Below the pieces are notes generated by a model, which was given only the letters and a program-made list of their open reading frames with translations, was not told the origin of the DNA and made no database searches. Below, in pieces: positions 7,527-14,866 of a DNA stretch of 24,211 bases; the stretch's first letter is position 1, and the number at the start of each line of letters is the position of its first letter. This DNA is from Pseudomonadota bacterium (GTDB taxonomy: Bacteria > Pseudomonadota > Gammaproteobacteria > Burkholderiales > Burkholderiaceae), in NCBI GenBank assembly GCA_963205525.1, contig CAUJJP010000125.1, positions 1 to 24,211 of the forward strand. The letters are read 5' to 3'. A program made the position numbers and the translations under genes.

Positions 7527-8661
7527 CGCTTCGCGCGCCCTGTCGGGCCCGGGCCTGGCGGCCCTGGGCGCGCTGCTGGTGCAACCCTGGCGCGAGCTGC
7601 AGCACCTACCGCCCTTGTCCTGGCTGCAGCCGGAGCCTGCGGTGGTCCTCCTGCACGCCGACGGCAGCCGTTCGCTCTGGCTCGGTGATCGGCGGCGCGA
7701 AGGCGCAACGCCCGCGGAATGCGCGGCCGCGCGCTTCGTGGCGGTCGAGGTGCCTGCCGACGAAACGCTCGAGTGCGCCGTGCCGCTGCCGCCGATGCCC
7801 GAAGGGGATCGCGAGGACGCGATCGCGCTCGCCGTGCGCACGACCAGCCCCTTCGATGCGGCCGAACTCGTCTGGGGCTGGCGTGCCGTGCAGGGCGGTG
7901 CGGTCGCCTTGCTGTCGACCCGCAAGGCCGTGCAGGCGCGGCTCGATGCCGTGGCGGCTTCTGGCGCACGTACAGGCACCCCCGAGGCCTGGGCGCTGGA
8001 TCGCGGCGCAAGGCCCGTCGTGCTGCAAGGCTTCGGCGAATCGGCCCGGCGCCGCCTTGCCGTGCGCGGTCGCCGGCTCGGCGGCTTGCTGCTCCTCGGC
8101 GCCCTGCTGCTGGCGCTGGCCGTGCTCCTCACGCCGACGCTGCAACTGCGCCTGCGCGCGCTGCAGGCGCAGCAGGCCTACGACCAGGCGCAGCAGCGGC
8201 TGGCGCCGGTGCTGGCGCAGCGCGAGGCCCTCGCCCAGGCGCAGGCGCAGCAGGGCGCGTTGCACGAGCAGATGCAGGCGCGCGTGGAGCCGCTGGCGGT
8301 GCTGGACCTGCTCACGCAGGCGGTGCCCGACGACAGCTTCGTGCAGCGCCTGCAACTGCAGGGCGACAAGCTCACGCTGACCGGCCAGACGCCCAACACC
8401 GCGGCGCTGATGAACCGCCTGAGTGCAGAGCCCCTGCTGCGCGACGTGCGTTCGCCCGCCGCCGCCACGCGCGGCATGACCGCCGGCCGCGAGAACTTCA
8501 CCCTCGAGATGAACCTGCAGCCGCAGGCGCTGCGGCCCGCCGCGTCGGCGGTCGAGCCCTCACCGGCCGCGGCGTCGCTCGCTGTGGCAACGCCGGCTTC
8601 GGCTTCGGCTTCGGCTGTTGCGGTCGCTGCCTCGGCTGCGGCCGCCCGGGAGCCGCGATGA
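7507..8661 (+). CDS. gspL: Type II secretion inner-membrane platform protein GspL (PilM/PilN-like bipartite)
   Basis: Bitopic platform protein linking the cytosolic ATPase GspE to periplasmic GspM. The 384-residue protein has a cytoplasmic actin-like/PilM-like part (about 1-190) with FVAVEVPADETLECAVPLP, one membrane helix (about 191-213, LGGLLLLGALLLALAVLL), a glutamine/alanine-rich coiled coil (214-260), and a periplasmic PilN/ferredoxin-like domain (260-340). That domain carries LAVLDLLTQAVPDDSFVQRLQ and LTLTGQTPNTAALMNRL. The cytoplasmic domain is shorter than in the Klebsiella and Vibrio homologs. The C-terminus is a low-complexity Ala/Ser/Val tail (about 345-384) partly encoded by a GGCTTC hexamer repeat. 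ATG 7507 overlaps gspK by 20 bases, and the stop overlaps gspM (ATGA at 8658-8661). Assignment rests on domain order and position in the operon. Confidence 0.88.
   Translation: MSTQAADASRALSGPGLAALGALLVQPWRELQHLPPLSWLQPEPAVVLLHADGSRSLWLGDRRREGATPAECAAARFVAVEVPADETLECAVPLPPMPEGDREDAIALAVRTTSPFDAAELVWGWRAVQGGAVALLSTRKAVQARLDAVAASGARTGTPEAWALDRGARPVVLQGFGESARRRLAVRGRRLGGLLLLGALLLALAVLLTPTLQLRLRALQAQQAYDQAQQRLAPVLAQREALAQAQAQQGALHEQMQARVEPLAVLDLLTQAVPDDSFVQRLQLQGDKLTLTGQTPNTAALMNRLSAEPLLRDVRSPAAATRGMTAGRENFTLEMNLQPQALRPAASAVEPSPAAASLAVATPASASASAVAVAASAAAAREPR
8595..8616 (+). repeat. GGCTTC hexanucleotide tandem repeat in the gspL 3' end
   Basis: Three exact GGCTTC units at 8595-8612, followed by GGCT, encode part of an Ala-Ser run in the C-terminal tail of GspL. 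Being a multiple of three, slippage would change tail length without breaking the frame. Confidence 0.8.
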
Positions 8662-9215
8662 TCGCCTCGCGGCGCGCGCTGGCCTGGGCGTCGGTCTTCT
8701 GGCTGCTGCTGCTCGGCACGCTGCTGGCGCTGGCCGGTTCGTGGGCGTGGGAGCGGCACCACGCTTGGGCACAGCTGCTGCAGACGCTCGAGCCCCGCGT
8801 GGCAAGGCTCGAAGGCCTCGCGGGCAGCCGCGAGCGGCTGCAGCAGGCGGTGCAGCAGGCCGAGCGCGACGTCCTGCGCCACGCCTACCCGGCCACGCGC
8901 GACGCCAGCCAGGCCGGCAACGATGCCCAGCAGCGCGTGCGCGAGCTCTTCAGCCGCCCGGGGCTTGACGTGCTCAGCCTGCAGGTGCTGCCTGCCCGCG
9001 CCGTCGACCGCTTCGACCGCATCCCCATCGCCGTGCGCGTCGACGGCGAACTGGCCGTGCTGCAGGCCACGCTGGCCGCGCTGCCGACGCTCACGCCCTC
9101 GGTCTTCGTCGAGGGTTTTGCGCTGCAGGGCGCCTCGGCCAGCGAAGCCGCGCCGCCGCGCGTGGTGGCCGAACTGCAGCTCTTCGTGCTGCGCTCGCGG
9201 CCCGGGGCGGGATGA
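8658..9215 (+). CDS. gspM: Type II secretion protein GspM (subtype b-like)
   Basis: Bitopic inner-membrane protein that pairs with GspL and stabilises it. The 185-residue protein has one N-terminal membrane helix (about residues 8-28, LAWASVFWLLLLGTLLALAG), a periplasmic coiled coil (about 40-75), and a ferredoxin-like domain. That domain holds VRELFSRPGLDVLSLQVLPA and IPIAVRVDGELAVLQATLAAL, a pattern typical of the GspM-b/PilO-like fold. ATG 8658 overlaps the gspL stop by four bases and is preceded by GGGAG at 8648-8652. Sequence conservation in this family is low, so the assignment depends mainly on topology, size and place between gspL and gspN, as in xps clusters. Confidence 0.88.
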   Translation: MIASRRALAWASVFWLLLLGTLLALAGSWAWERHHAWAQLLQTLEPRVARLEGLAGSRERLQQAVQQAERDVLRHAYPATRDASQAGNDAQQRVRELFSRPGLDVLSLQVLPARAVDRFDRIPIAVRVDGELAVLQATLAALPTLTPSVFVEGFALQGASASEAAPPRVVAELQLFVLRSRPGAG

Positions 9216-9216
9216 C

Positions 9217-9924
9217 ATGCGACGCTGGACGCTTGCGCTGCTGCTGCTGGTCAACCTCGGCCTTGGGCTCGGGCTGGCGTCGCGCTGGTTCACCCCCGAA
9301 GGGCGCCTGGTCGACCTGCGCTGGCAGCCGCCCGCCCCGGTGCCGCCTGCGCTCGACGCCGGGGCCCCGCTCCCGGCCACCGGGGTCGACGTGGCGCGCT
9401 ACGTCGCCACCCTCGAGAAGCCGCTGTTCTCGCCCTCGCGCCGCCCACCGCCGCCCCCGCAGGCCGCCAGCGCCGCCCCCGTGGTCGACACGCCGCCGGA
9501 CCTGCGCGTGCTCGGCCTCTACGGCAGCCACGAGGACAAGGCTGGCGGCAAGGACGGCAACGGTGGCAACGACGGCAACGGTGGCCAAGGCGGCATGATC
9601 GCGCGCATCGATGGCCAGGTGAAGCGCGTGAAGATCGGCGACGCCGTCGGCCGCTGGACCCTCAAGGCCCTGCGGCCGGGCGAGGCGGTGCTGGCGCTGG
9701 GCGAGACGGAGCAGGTCTATCCCTTGCTGCGCGGCCCCACGGATCCGGCGCCGTCGGCGCCGGCCGGGGCGGACAATCCCTCCGCGGGCGCTTCGACCCC
9801 GAAGGCGAACCCGCCGGCCGTCAATCCCTACTACCAGCGTCAGCTCGATGAAGCCCGTGCCAACGTGCGGCGCGTCAACGCCCTGAGGGCACGCAGCGGC
9901 CTGCCGCCCCTGCCCGAACCCTGA
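9217..9924 (+). CDS. gspN: Type II secretion protein GspN/XpsN-like (GspC-equivalent clamp protein)
   Basis: Predicted inner-membrane protein that bridges the platform and secretin, as XpsN does in Xanthomonas, where it takes the place of GspC. The protein has 235 residues. A short cytoplasmic MRRW is followed by one membrane helix (5-22), a proline-rich periplasmic linker with YVATLEKPLFSPSRRP (62-77), and a homology-region-like beta domain (about 95-172: LRVLGLYGS, then IARIDGQVKRVKIGDAV, then LKALRPGEAVLAL). A Pro/Ala-rich tail ends in a helix (QRQLDEARANVRRVNALR). A Gly/Asp/Asn-rich insertion (109-126) interrupts the beta domain between its first two strands. ATG 9217 follows the gspM stop by one base. 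The order L-M-N-D is the strongest support; an annotation as GspC would also be defensible. Confidence 0.78.
   Translation: MRRWTLALLLLVNLGLGLGLASRWFTPEGRLVDLRWQPPAPVPPALDAGAPLPATGVDVARYVATLEKPLFSPSRRPPPPPQAASAAPVVDTPPDLRVLGLYGSHEDKAGGKDGNGGNDGNGGQGGMIARIDGQVKRVKIGDAVGRWTLKALRPGEAVLALGETEQVYPLLRGPTDPAPSAPAGADNPSAGASTPKANPPAVNPYYQRQLDEARANVRRVNALRARSGLPPLPEP
9553..9588 (+). repeat. 18-bp tandem repeat in gspN
   Basis: Two 18-base units (9553-9570 and 9571-9588), identical for the first 15 bases, encode DGNGGN and DGNGGQ within the Gly/Asp/Asn insertion of the GspN homology-region-like domain. Confidence 0.85.
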
Positions 9925-9934
9925 AACCACTTCG

Positions 9935-12211
9935 ATGGCCACCGTGCGAATCCTCAGCCTGTTCCTGCCGCGGACCTTGCCGCTGCTCCTGCTGTTGTCG
10001 GCGCCGATGGTGCCGGCGCAGGCGCCGATGCCCGCCGTTGGCGCAAGCGCTGCCGCGGGCGCCTCCTCGCCCGCCGTGCCGGCGCCCGCGGCCAGCGCGC
10101 CCACCGCGGCCGAAGGCACGCAGGTCCGCCTGCTGCCGGGCAACGATCGCGTCGTCGCGCCTTCGGCGCCGGTGCCCGGGGTCCAGGGCGCGGCGGTCGA
10201 CCTCCGCTTCGAGGACACGCCGGTGCGCGAGGTCGTGCACGCCATCCTCGGCGACCTTCTGCGGCTCGACTACATGCTGCATCCGCCGGTCGAGGGCCGC
10301 GTGACCCTGGTCACGACCGGCCAGGTCTCGCCCGACAAGGCGGTCTTCCTGCTCGAGACGGCCTTGCAGGCCAGCGGCCTGGTGATGGCGCGCGACACGC
10401 GCGGCGTCTATCACGTCGGCCGCCCCGAGGCGCTGAAGGCGATTGCCTCGAACGTACAGGTCTACAGCGGCGAAACCCTGCCGCCGGGGCTTGGCGCCAT
10501 CGTCGTTCCGCTGCGCTACATCGGCGCGGCCGAGATGGCGGCCATCCTGCGTCCGCTGGCTCCGCCCGAGGCGATCCTGCGCGTGGACACCGTGCGCAAC
10601 CTGCTCGTGCTTGCCGGCAGCCGTGCGCAGGCCGAAGGCTGGCTGAGCCTCGTGCAGACCTTCGACGTGAACCTCCTCGCCGGCATGTCGGTGGGCGTCT
10701 TCCCCCTCAAGTACCTGAGCGTGGCCGACGTCGAAGCCGCGCTTGCGCTCGCGCAGCAGGGCGCTGCGGCCGCCGCGCCCGGGGTGGCGCCTGCCGCTGC
10801 AGCGCCGGGCGCCGCCGCGGCCCGGCCCGCGGGCCCGGCCTTCGCGGCAGACAAGCTGCCGCTGTTCGGCGCGGTACGCGTGCTGCCCGTCGAGCGGCTC
10901 AACAGCATCATCGTCGTCTCGCCGCGTGCCGCCTACCTCGAGGAGGCGCGGCGCTGGATCGAGCGGCTGGATCGCCCCAGCGGCAGCGCCAGCGAGCCGC
11001 GCCTGTTCGTGTATGCCGTGAAGAACGGTTCGGCGCAGCACCTGGGGCAGGTGCTCGCCGGCATCTTCGGCGGGGGCGAGCAGGCGCCTGGGTCGGCGCC
11101 CGGCAGCGGGGTGGCGCCGGGCCTGCCGACGGCCTCCGGCGGCACACGCGCAGGCCTGCCTGCCGGCGGTGCGGGCGGCGGCACCGTACTGGGCGCGGGC
11201 AGGGCCGCGCAAGCCACGCGCAGCGGCCCGCCCGCGCCTGCGCCTGCGGCGAGCGCCCTGCCGCTGGCCGGCGGCCTGCGCGTCGTCGCCGACGAGCGCA
11301 ACAACGCCATCCTCGTCTACGGCACCGCGGCGCAGTTCGAGCGCATCGAGGAGGCACTGCACCGCCTGGACCTGCCGCCCACGCAGGTGCTGATCGAGGC
11401 CAGCATCGTCGAGGTCACGCTCACCGACGAGACCTCCTACGGCCTGCAGTGGACCTTCGGCGACACGCGCGCCAGCGGCGGCACCGGCACCAGCGTGCTC
11501 AGCGGCGTGGCCGGCGGTGTGCTCGGCGGACCGCTGGCGGGCTTCTCCTACACCTTGCGCAACAGCGTCGGCAACGTGCGCGCGGTGCTCAACGCGCTGG
11601 CCGAGAAGTCGCTCGTGCGCGTGATCTCCTCGCCCTCGATGATGGTGCTCGACAACCACACGGCGCAGATCGCCGTCGGCAACCAGCAGCCGATCCAGAC
11701 CAGCGAGACCCTGAGCGCCGAGGGCACCGTGCGCACCACCAGCATCCAGTACAAGGACACCGGCGTTGCGCTCGCCGTCACGCCCTCGGTGGGCTCGGGC
11801 GACATGGTGACGATGGCCATCGACCAGGCCGTCACCGACGTCGGCGCGATCGACGCCGCCACCGGCCAGCGCGCCTTCCTGCAGCGCCAGTTCTCGAGCA
11901 AGGTCGCGGTGCGCTCGGGCGAGGCGGTCGTGCTCGGCGGCCTCATCCGCGAGAACGACACCGGCGGCTCCTCCGGTGTCCCCGGGCTGCACGAGGTGCC
12001 GGTGCTGGGCGCGCTCTTCGGCACCAAGACGAGCTCGAAGAACCGCACCGAGCTGCTCGTCGTCATCACACCGCGCGTGGCGCGCAGCGATGCCGACGCG
12101 CGTGCGATCAGCCGCGACCTGCGCGAGAAGCTGCGCGGCCTCGAGCCGCCCCAGCCGCTGCCGCCGCCGGCCGATCCATCGCTGCTCGCCCCCGGTGACG
12201 CGCAGCGCTGA
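9935..12211 (+). CDS. gspD: Type II secretion outer-membrane secretin GspD
   Basis: Multimeric outer-membrane channel for folded exoproteins. The 758-residue protein has a signal peptide ending near PMVPAQA (about residue 30) and an Ala/Pro-rich stretch. Periplasmic domains follow: N0 (about 85-165, VDLRFEDTPVREVVHAILGD), N1 (187-250, VPLRYIGAAEMAAILRPL), N2 (254-348) and N3 (355-480). The secretin C-domain spans about 485-715, with IEASIVEVTLTDETSYGLQW, ISSPSMMVLDNHTAQIAVGNQ and the signature VPVLGALFGTKTSSKNRTELLV. N2 and N3 contain long low-complexity Ala/Gly/Pro insertions (about 275-305 and 380-445). There is no cysteine at the signal cleavage site, unlike lipidated XpsD. No pilotin gene is adjacent, so its targeting route is open. 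It is last in the operon, 10 bases after gspN. Confidence 0.96.
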   Translation: MATVRILSLFLPRTLPLLLLLSAPMVPAQAPMPAVGASAAAGASSPAVPAPAASAPTAAEGTQVRLLPGNDRVVAPSAPVPGVQGAAVDLRFEDTPVREVVHAILGDLLRLDYMLHPPVEGRVTLVTTGQVSPDKAVFLLETALQASGLVMARDTRGVYHVGRPEALKAIASNVQVYSGETLPPGLGAIVVPLRYIGAAEMAAILRPLAPPEAILRVDTVRNLLVLAGSRAQAEGWLSLVQTFDVNLLAGMSVGVFPLKYLSVADVEAALALAQQGAAAAAPGVAPAAAAPGAAAARPAGPAFAADKLPLFGAVRVLPVERLNSIIVVSPRAAYLEEARRWIERLDRPSGSASEPRLFVYAVKNGSAQHLGQVLAGIFGGGEQAPGSAPGSGVAPGLPTASGGTRAGLPAGGAGGGTVLGAGRAAQATRSGPPAPAPAASALPLAGGLRVVADERNNAILVYGTAAQFERIEEALHRLDLPPTQVLIEASIVEVTLTDETSYGLQWTFGDTRASGGTGTSVLSGVAGGVLGGPLAGFSYTLRNSVGNVRAVLNALAEKSLVRVISSPSMMVLDNHTAQIAVGNQQPIQTSETLSAEGTVRTTSIQYKDTGVALAVTPSVGSGDMVTMAIDQAVTDVGAIDAATGQRAFLQRQFSSKVAVRSGEAVVLGGLIRENDTGGSSGVPGLHEVPVLGALFGTKTSSKNRTELLVVITPRVARSDADARAISRDLREKLRGLEPPQPLPPPADPSLLAPGDAQR

Positions 12212-12223
12212 GCGCGGCACAAT
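12195..12223 (+). promoter_or_regulatory. Candidate sigma70-like promoter for the lipoprotein gene
   Basis: GTGACG (12195-12200; four of six -35 bases) and CACAAT (12218-12223; four of six -10 bases) are separated by exactly 17 bases. They overlap the end of gspD and lie about 45 bases upstream of the ATG at 12268. The spacing is ideal but the hexamers are only moderate. Confidence 0.4.
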
Positions 12224-12267
12224 CCAGCCCCGCACCATCCGGCCCCCACGCCCCGCGACCTTCGTTC

Positions 12268-12699
12268 ATGACCGATCCGATCCCATCCCGCCGCGCGCGC
12301 CTGCTGCGCCTGTTCGCCGCCGGCCTTGCCGGCGCCATGCTGGCGGGCTGCGCCAGCCTCGCGCCCAAGACGCCCGAGGACGCCGTCCGCGAGCGCGCCC
12401 AGGCACGCTGGGACGCCTTGCTTGCCGGCAAGTTCGACGAGGCCTATGCCTACCTCAGCCCGGGCAGCCGCGCCGTCGTCTCCCCGCAACGCTTCCGCTC
12501 GTCGATCGGCGCCGCCGCCGCGTGGAAGAGTGCAAAGGTTCACAGCGTCACCTGCGCGCAGGCCGATCGCTGCAAGGTGACCATGCTGGTCTCCTATGCG
12601 CCTATGGTGCGCGCGAGGGAAATCGGTACCATCGAGACCTCGATCGACGAGACTTGGCTCCTCGATCAGGGTCAATGGTGGCTGCCGCAGGGGCTCTGA
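12268..12699 (+). CDS. Small outer-membrane lipoprotein with NTF2-like domain
   Basis: The 143-residue protein has a basic N-terminus, a hydrophobic stretch and a clear lipobox (LAGC, cysteine 28). The residues after the cysteine (Ala-Ser) do not include the Asp retention signal, so sorting to the outer membrane is expected. The mature part starts with a helix pair (PEDAVRERAQARWDALLAGK, then FDEAYAYLSPGSRAVV). Strands follow with VHSVTCAQADRCKVTMLVSY and a final IDETWLLDQGQWWLP, a pattern typical of NTF2-like/SnoaL folds. C96 and C102 could form a disulfide. No enzymatic residues are identifiable. It lies 56 bases after the secretin gene, so a role near the T2SS outer-membrane complex is conceivable. 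It does not resemble known GspS pilotins, and function is unknown. Confidence 0.8.
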   Translation: MTDPIPSRRARLLRLFAAGLAGAMLAGCASLAPKTPEDAVRERAQARWDALLAGKFDEAYAYLSPGSRAVVSPQRFRSSIGAAAAWKSAKVHSVTCAQADRCKVTMLVSYAPMVRAREIGTIETSIDETWLLDQGQWWLPQGL

Positions 12700-12856
12700 C
12701 GGCGGGGATGCGCTCCGACATGGCCGCCCATCGTTTGTCTAGAAGAAGCAGGAGGACGCCGCCTATCGAGGTGAAGAGAAGACAGACGCCTGTTGCGAAT
12801 TTTCGACACACAGCGGTTTTCGGAGCTTAGCACCCATGGGTTGCCCGTGATCGCTG

Positions 12857-12865
12857 TGCTACATT
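12857..12865 (+). promoter_or_regulatory. Candidate extended -10 promoter for the exported 604-residue protein
   Basis: TGCTACATT at 12857-12865 has the extended TGn element and four of six -10 bases. It lies in a relatively AT-richer stretch 58 bases before the ATG at 12923. No good -35 was found at 16-18 bases. The 223-base region 12700-12922 is otherwise without a recognisable gene. Confidence 0.25.
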
Positions 12866-12868
12866 GAG

Positions 12869-12886
12869 GGAAGCGTGATTGCTTCC
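12869..12886. repeat. 6-bp perfect inverted repeat in the leader of the exported-protein gene
   Basis: GGAAGC (12869-12874) and GCTTCC (12881-12886) are separated by six bases. It could be an operator or a small stem-loop at the start of the mRNA leader, just after the candidate -10 element. Confidence 0.4.
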
Positions 12887-12910
12887 GTTGCGCTAATCAA
12901 TATCTACCCC

Positions 12911-12914
12911 GGAG
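12911..12914 (+). promoter_or_regulatory. Ribosome binding site that fixes the start of the exported protein
   Basis: GGAG, 8 bases before ATG 12923. The frame is open upstream to 12875, but the signal peptide begins at 12923, so this site decides the start. Confidence 0.7.
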
Positions 12915-12922
12915 TCAACGTA

Positions 12923-14737
12923 ATGAAGAGAACCCTTGTTGCTCAGTGCGCCGCGGCCTTGCTCACCGGAGCCGCCTTTGTCGGCGCGAACGCTGCCGTG
13001 GTTGCGCCTGGTGCCGGCGCCATCGATGGTGTTCCCACCGCGACCCAGCTGGTGCCGAACAAAGACGGCCTCGGCCACATCGTCGTCGTGCCCTACTACT
13101 CGGCGGCCAGCGGCAACGATACCTACCTCAGCATCACCAACACCGACATGCGCAACGGCAAGGCGGTGAAGGTCCGCTTCCGCGGTGCGTCGAACTCCGA
13201 CGACGTGTTCGACTTCACGCTGCTGATGTCGCCTGGCGACGTGTGGACGGCCACCGTCACCAAGGACGCCACCACCGGCAAGGCCAAGCTGCTGACGGGC
13301 GACAAGAGCTGCACCATCCCGAACGCGCTCACCGGTTCCACCTTCGTCACCGGCCGCCTGGCTCCGTACCAGGCTGCAGATGCCCAGGCCAAGGAAACCC
13401 TGGAAGGCTACGTTGAGATCCTCAACATGGCCGACATCTATCCTGGAACCGTCCCGGCGGTCGCCGCGGGTGGCTCGCCGGCTCGCACCACAGCGGCTCC
13501 CATCAATCCGCTGTTCACCGCGACCAAGCACGTCAACGGCGTGCCCCCGGGTTGCGGCGAAACCAGCCCGGCCATCGCAGCTCTGGCGACCAATCCGACC
13601 AGCTACAGCGTTGCGGCCGACGCCACCTCGGCGGTGCAACTGGGCCTGGATGTTCCGACCGGCGGCCTGACCGCCACCTGGACTATCATCAACGTGCCGC
13701 TCGCCACGTCCTATTCGGGAGTCGGCGACGCCGTTGAGGCAACCGACGCTAACGGTATCCCCGGCTGGGGCAACGTCGTGTTTTCGCCGCAGTTGGCTAC
13801 CCCCGTGGGCGTCGGCCCTGCCCGTTTGGCCACGGCCGACCCGCTGCTGCGTGGTGGCGTTCCTGACAGCGAGAACATCGTCGCTCCGGCGGCCGCTCGC
13901 GGCACCCCGGTGCTTCCGACGGGTGCAACGACCTACATCGCCGCGGCAATGTACGACTTCCCGGACCTGTCCACGCCCTATCTGCAGGGTGCGGCGGGGG
14001 CCAACGGATTTGCCACCCGGTTGCAGGCCTCGATGCTGACCGACGCCTACGCCGTGACTTCGGTGATGAACGAGTTCGTCACCGACGTCGGCCTGCTGGC
14101 CAAGACCGACTGGGTGTTCTCTTCGGCCACCCGCCGCTACAACGTGGCGCGCAACTACGGCACCAGCGCGGCGACGGCGACCACGGTCTTCACCGACCTG
14201 GAATTTGACGATGCAGCCGGTGCTGTGACCGTCGGCGCCCCCGTCACCGCGCGTTCCAATAACCGCTATGCAGTGTCCAACACCACGGCAGAAGGCAACC
14301 TGATCTGCGTCACCGGCGTCGGCACGGCGGCTGGAACCTTCACCGCGACGCCGGACAACAAGCTCCTCGCCGTCAACGCCGACCGCGAAGAGACCTTCGT
14401 CGGTTCCACCAGCCAGTTCGTGATCTCCCCGGGGACGCCGACTGCCCCGCTGACCGTCTGCGGCGAAGTCAGCGTGCTGACCTTCAACAACGCGGGCGGC
14501 GGCGGCGCGCTCGGTGCGCAACTGACCAAGAAGGATCTGACCGGAACCAACGTCAATGGCTGGGCGCGTCTGTCGACGCCCGGTCTCGCCGGTGTGGTGC
14601 CTCCGGCGGTTGCGGTTACCCGTCTTGGCCTGCCCATCGTCGGGGCCTCGTTCATGCAGCTTACCAACGGCGCCGTGGCGGCCGGAACCTCGGGCAACTA
14701 CGGCCTGACCTTCCCGCATCGCACGACGCGCTATTGA
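12923..14737 (+). CDS. Sec-exported protein of unknown function (betaproteobacterial surface/extracellular type)
   Basis: The 604-residue protein has a clear signal peptide (MKRTLVAQCAAALLTGAAFV, cleavage predicted after ANA at residue 24). The mature part opens with a conserved-looking block: LVPNKDGLGHIVVVPYYS, then TYLSITNTD, then AVKVRFRGASNSDDVFDFTL, then LMSPGDVWTATVT. I associate this block with uncharacterised exported proteins of betaproteobacteria. It suggests a beta-sandwich domain. Four cysteines in the mature chain (two near residues 130 and 211, two in the last third) could pair. No anchor, PEP-CTERM or transmembrane tail is visible; the end is HRTTRY. Codon use has more T-ending codons (GCT, GTT) than the neighbours, as in highly expressed or transferred genes. 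It has its own leader and terminator, so it is probably monocistronic. Placed after the T2SS genes it could be a secretion substrate, but that is inference. Confidence 0.75.
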   Translation: MKRTLVAQCAAALLTGAAFVGANAAVVAPGAGAIDGVPTATQLVPNKDGLGHIVVVPYYSAASGNDTYLSITNTDMRNGKAVKVRFRGASNSDDVFDFTLLMSPGDVWTATVTKDATTGKAKLLTGDKSCTIPNALTGSTFVTGRLAPYQAADAQAKETLEGYVEILNMADIYPGTVPAVAAGGSPARTTAAPINPLFTATKHVNGVPPGCGETSPAIAALATNPTSYSVAADATSAVQLGLDVPTGGLTATWTIINVPLATSYSGVGDAVEATDANGIPGWGNVVFSPQLATPVGVGPARLATADPLLRGGVPDSENIVAPAAARGTPVLPTGATTYIAAAMYDFPDLSTPYLQGAAGANGFATRLQASMLTDAYAVTSVMNEFVTDVGLLAKTDWVFSSATRRYNVARNYGTSAATATTVFTDLEFDDAAGAVTVGAPVTARSNNRYAVSNTTAEGNLICVTGVGTAAGTFTATPDNKLLAVNADREETFVGSTSQFVISPGTPTAPLTVCGEVSVLTFNNAGGGGALGAQLTKKDLTGTNVNGWARLSTPGLAGVVPPAVAVTRLGLPIVGASFMQLTNGAVAAGTSGNYGLTFPHRTTRY

Positions 14738-14756
14738 TCGGCATTCCGGGGTAACG

Positions 14757-14786
14757 AAGGGGGCGGGGCAACCCGCCCCCTTTTTT
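14757..14786 (+). terminator. Strong intrinsic terminator
   Basis: A perfect 9-bp GC stem (14759-14767 with 14772-14780) has a GCAA tetraloop of the stable GNRA type and is followed directly by six T (14781-14786). Two A residues before the stem can pair with the first Ts. It ends transcription of the exported-protein gene, 19 bases after its stop. Confidence 0.95.
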
Positions 14787-14866
14787 CATGCAAGGACCTC
14801 GCCTCGCCATCGAACCTGATGCGCGAAGCGCCGTCAAAGCCAGCTTCATCACTTCCCTCCCGATCC

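Noticed and set aside
9875..12238. 787-codon minus-strand frame opposite gspD
   Set aside because: It has His/Arg/Gln-rich shadow composition and no recognisable domain; the plus strand carries an intact secretin.
12701..12728. GGCGG/CCGCC pair after the lipoprotein gene as a terminator
   Set aside because: The stem is only five base pairs with an 18-base loop and no following T-run.
12893..14719. 608-codon minus-strand frame opposite the exported-protein gene
   Set aside because: The plus strand has a signal peptide, ribosome binding site and terminator in the right places; the minus frame has none of these.
14690..14737. Possible C-terminal sorting signal on the exported protein
   Set aside because: There is no PEP motif, no hydrophobic helix and no basic-tail combination; the C-terminus is polar and aromatic.
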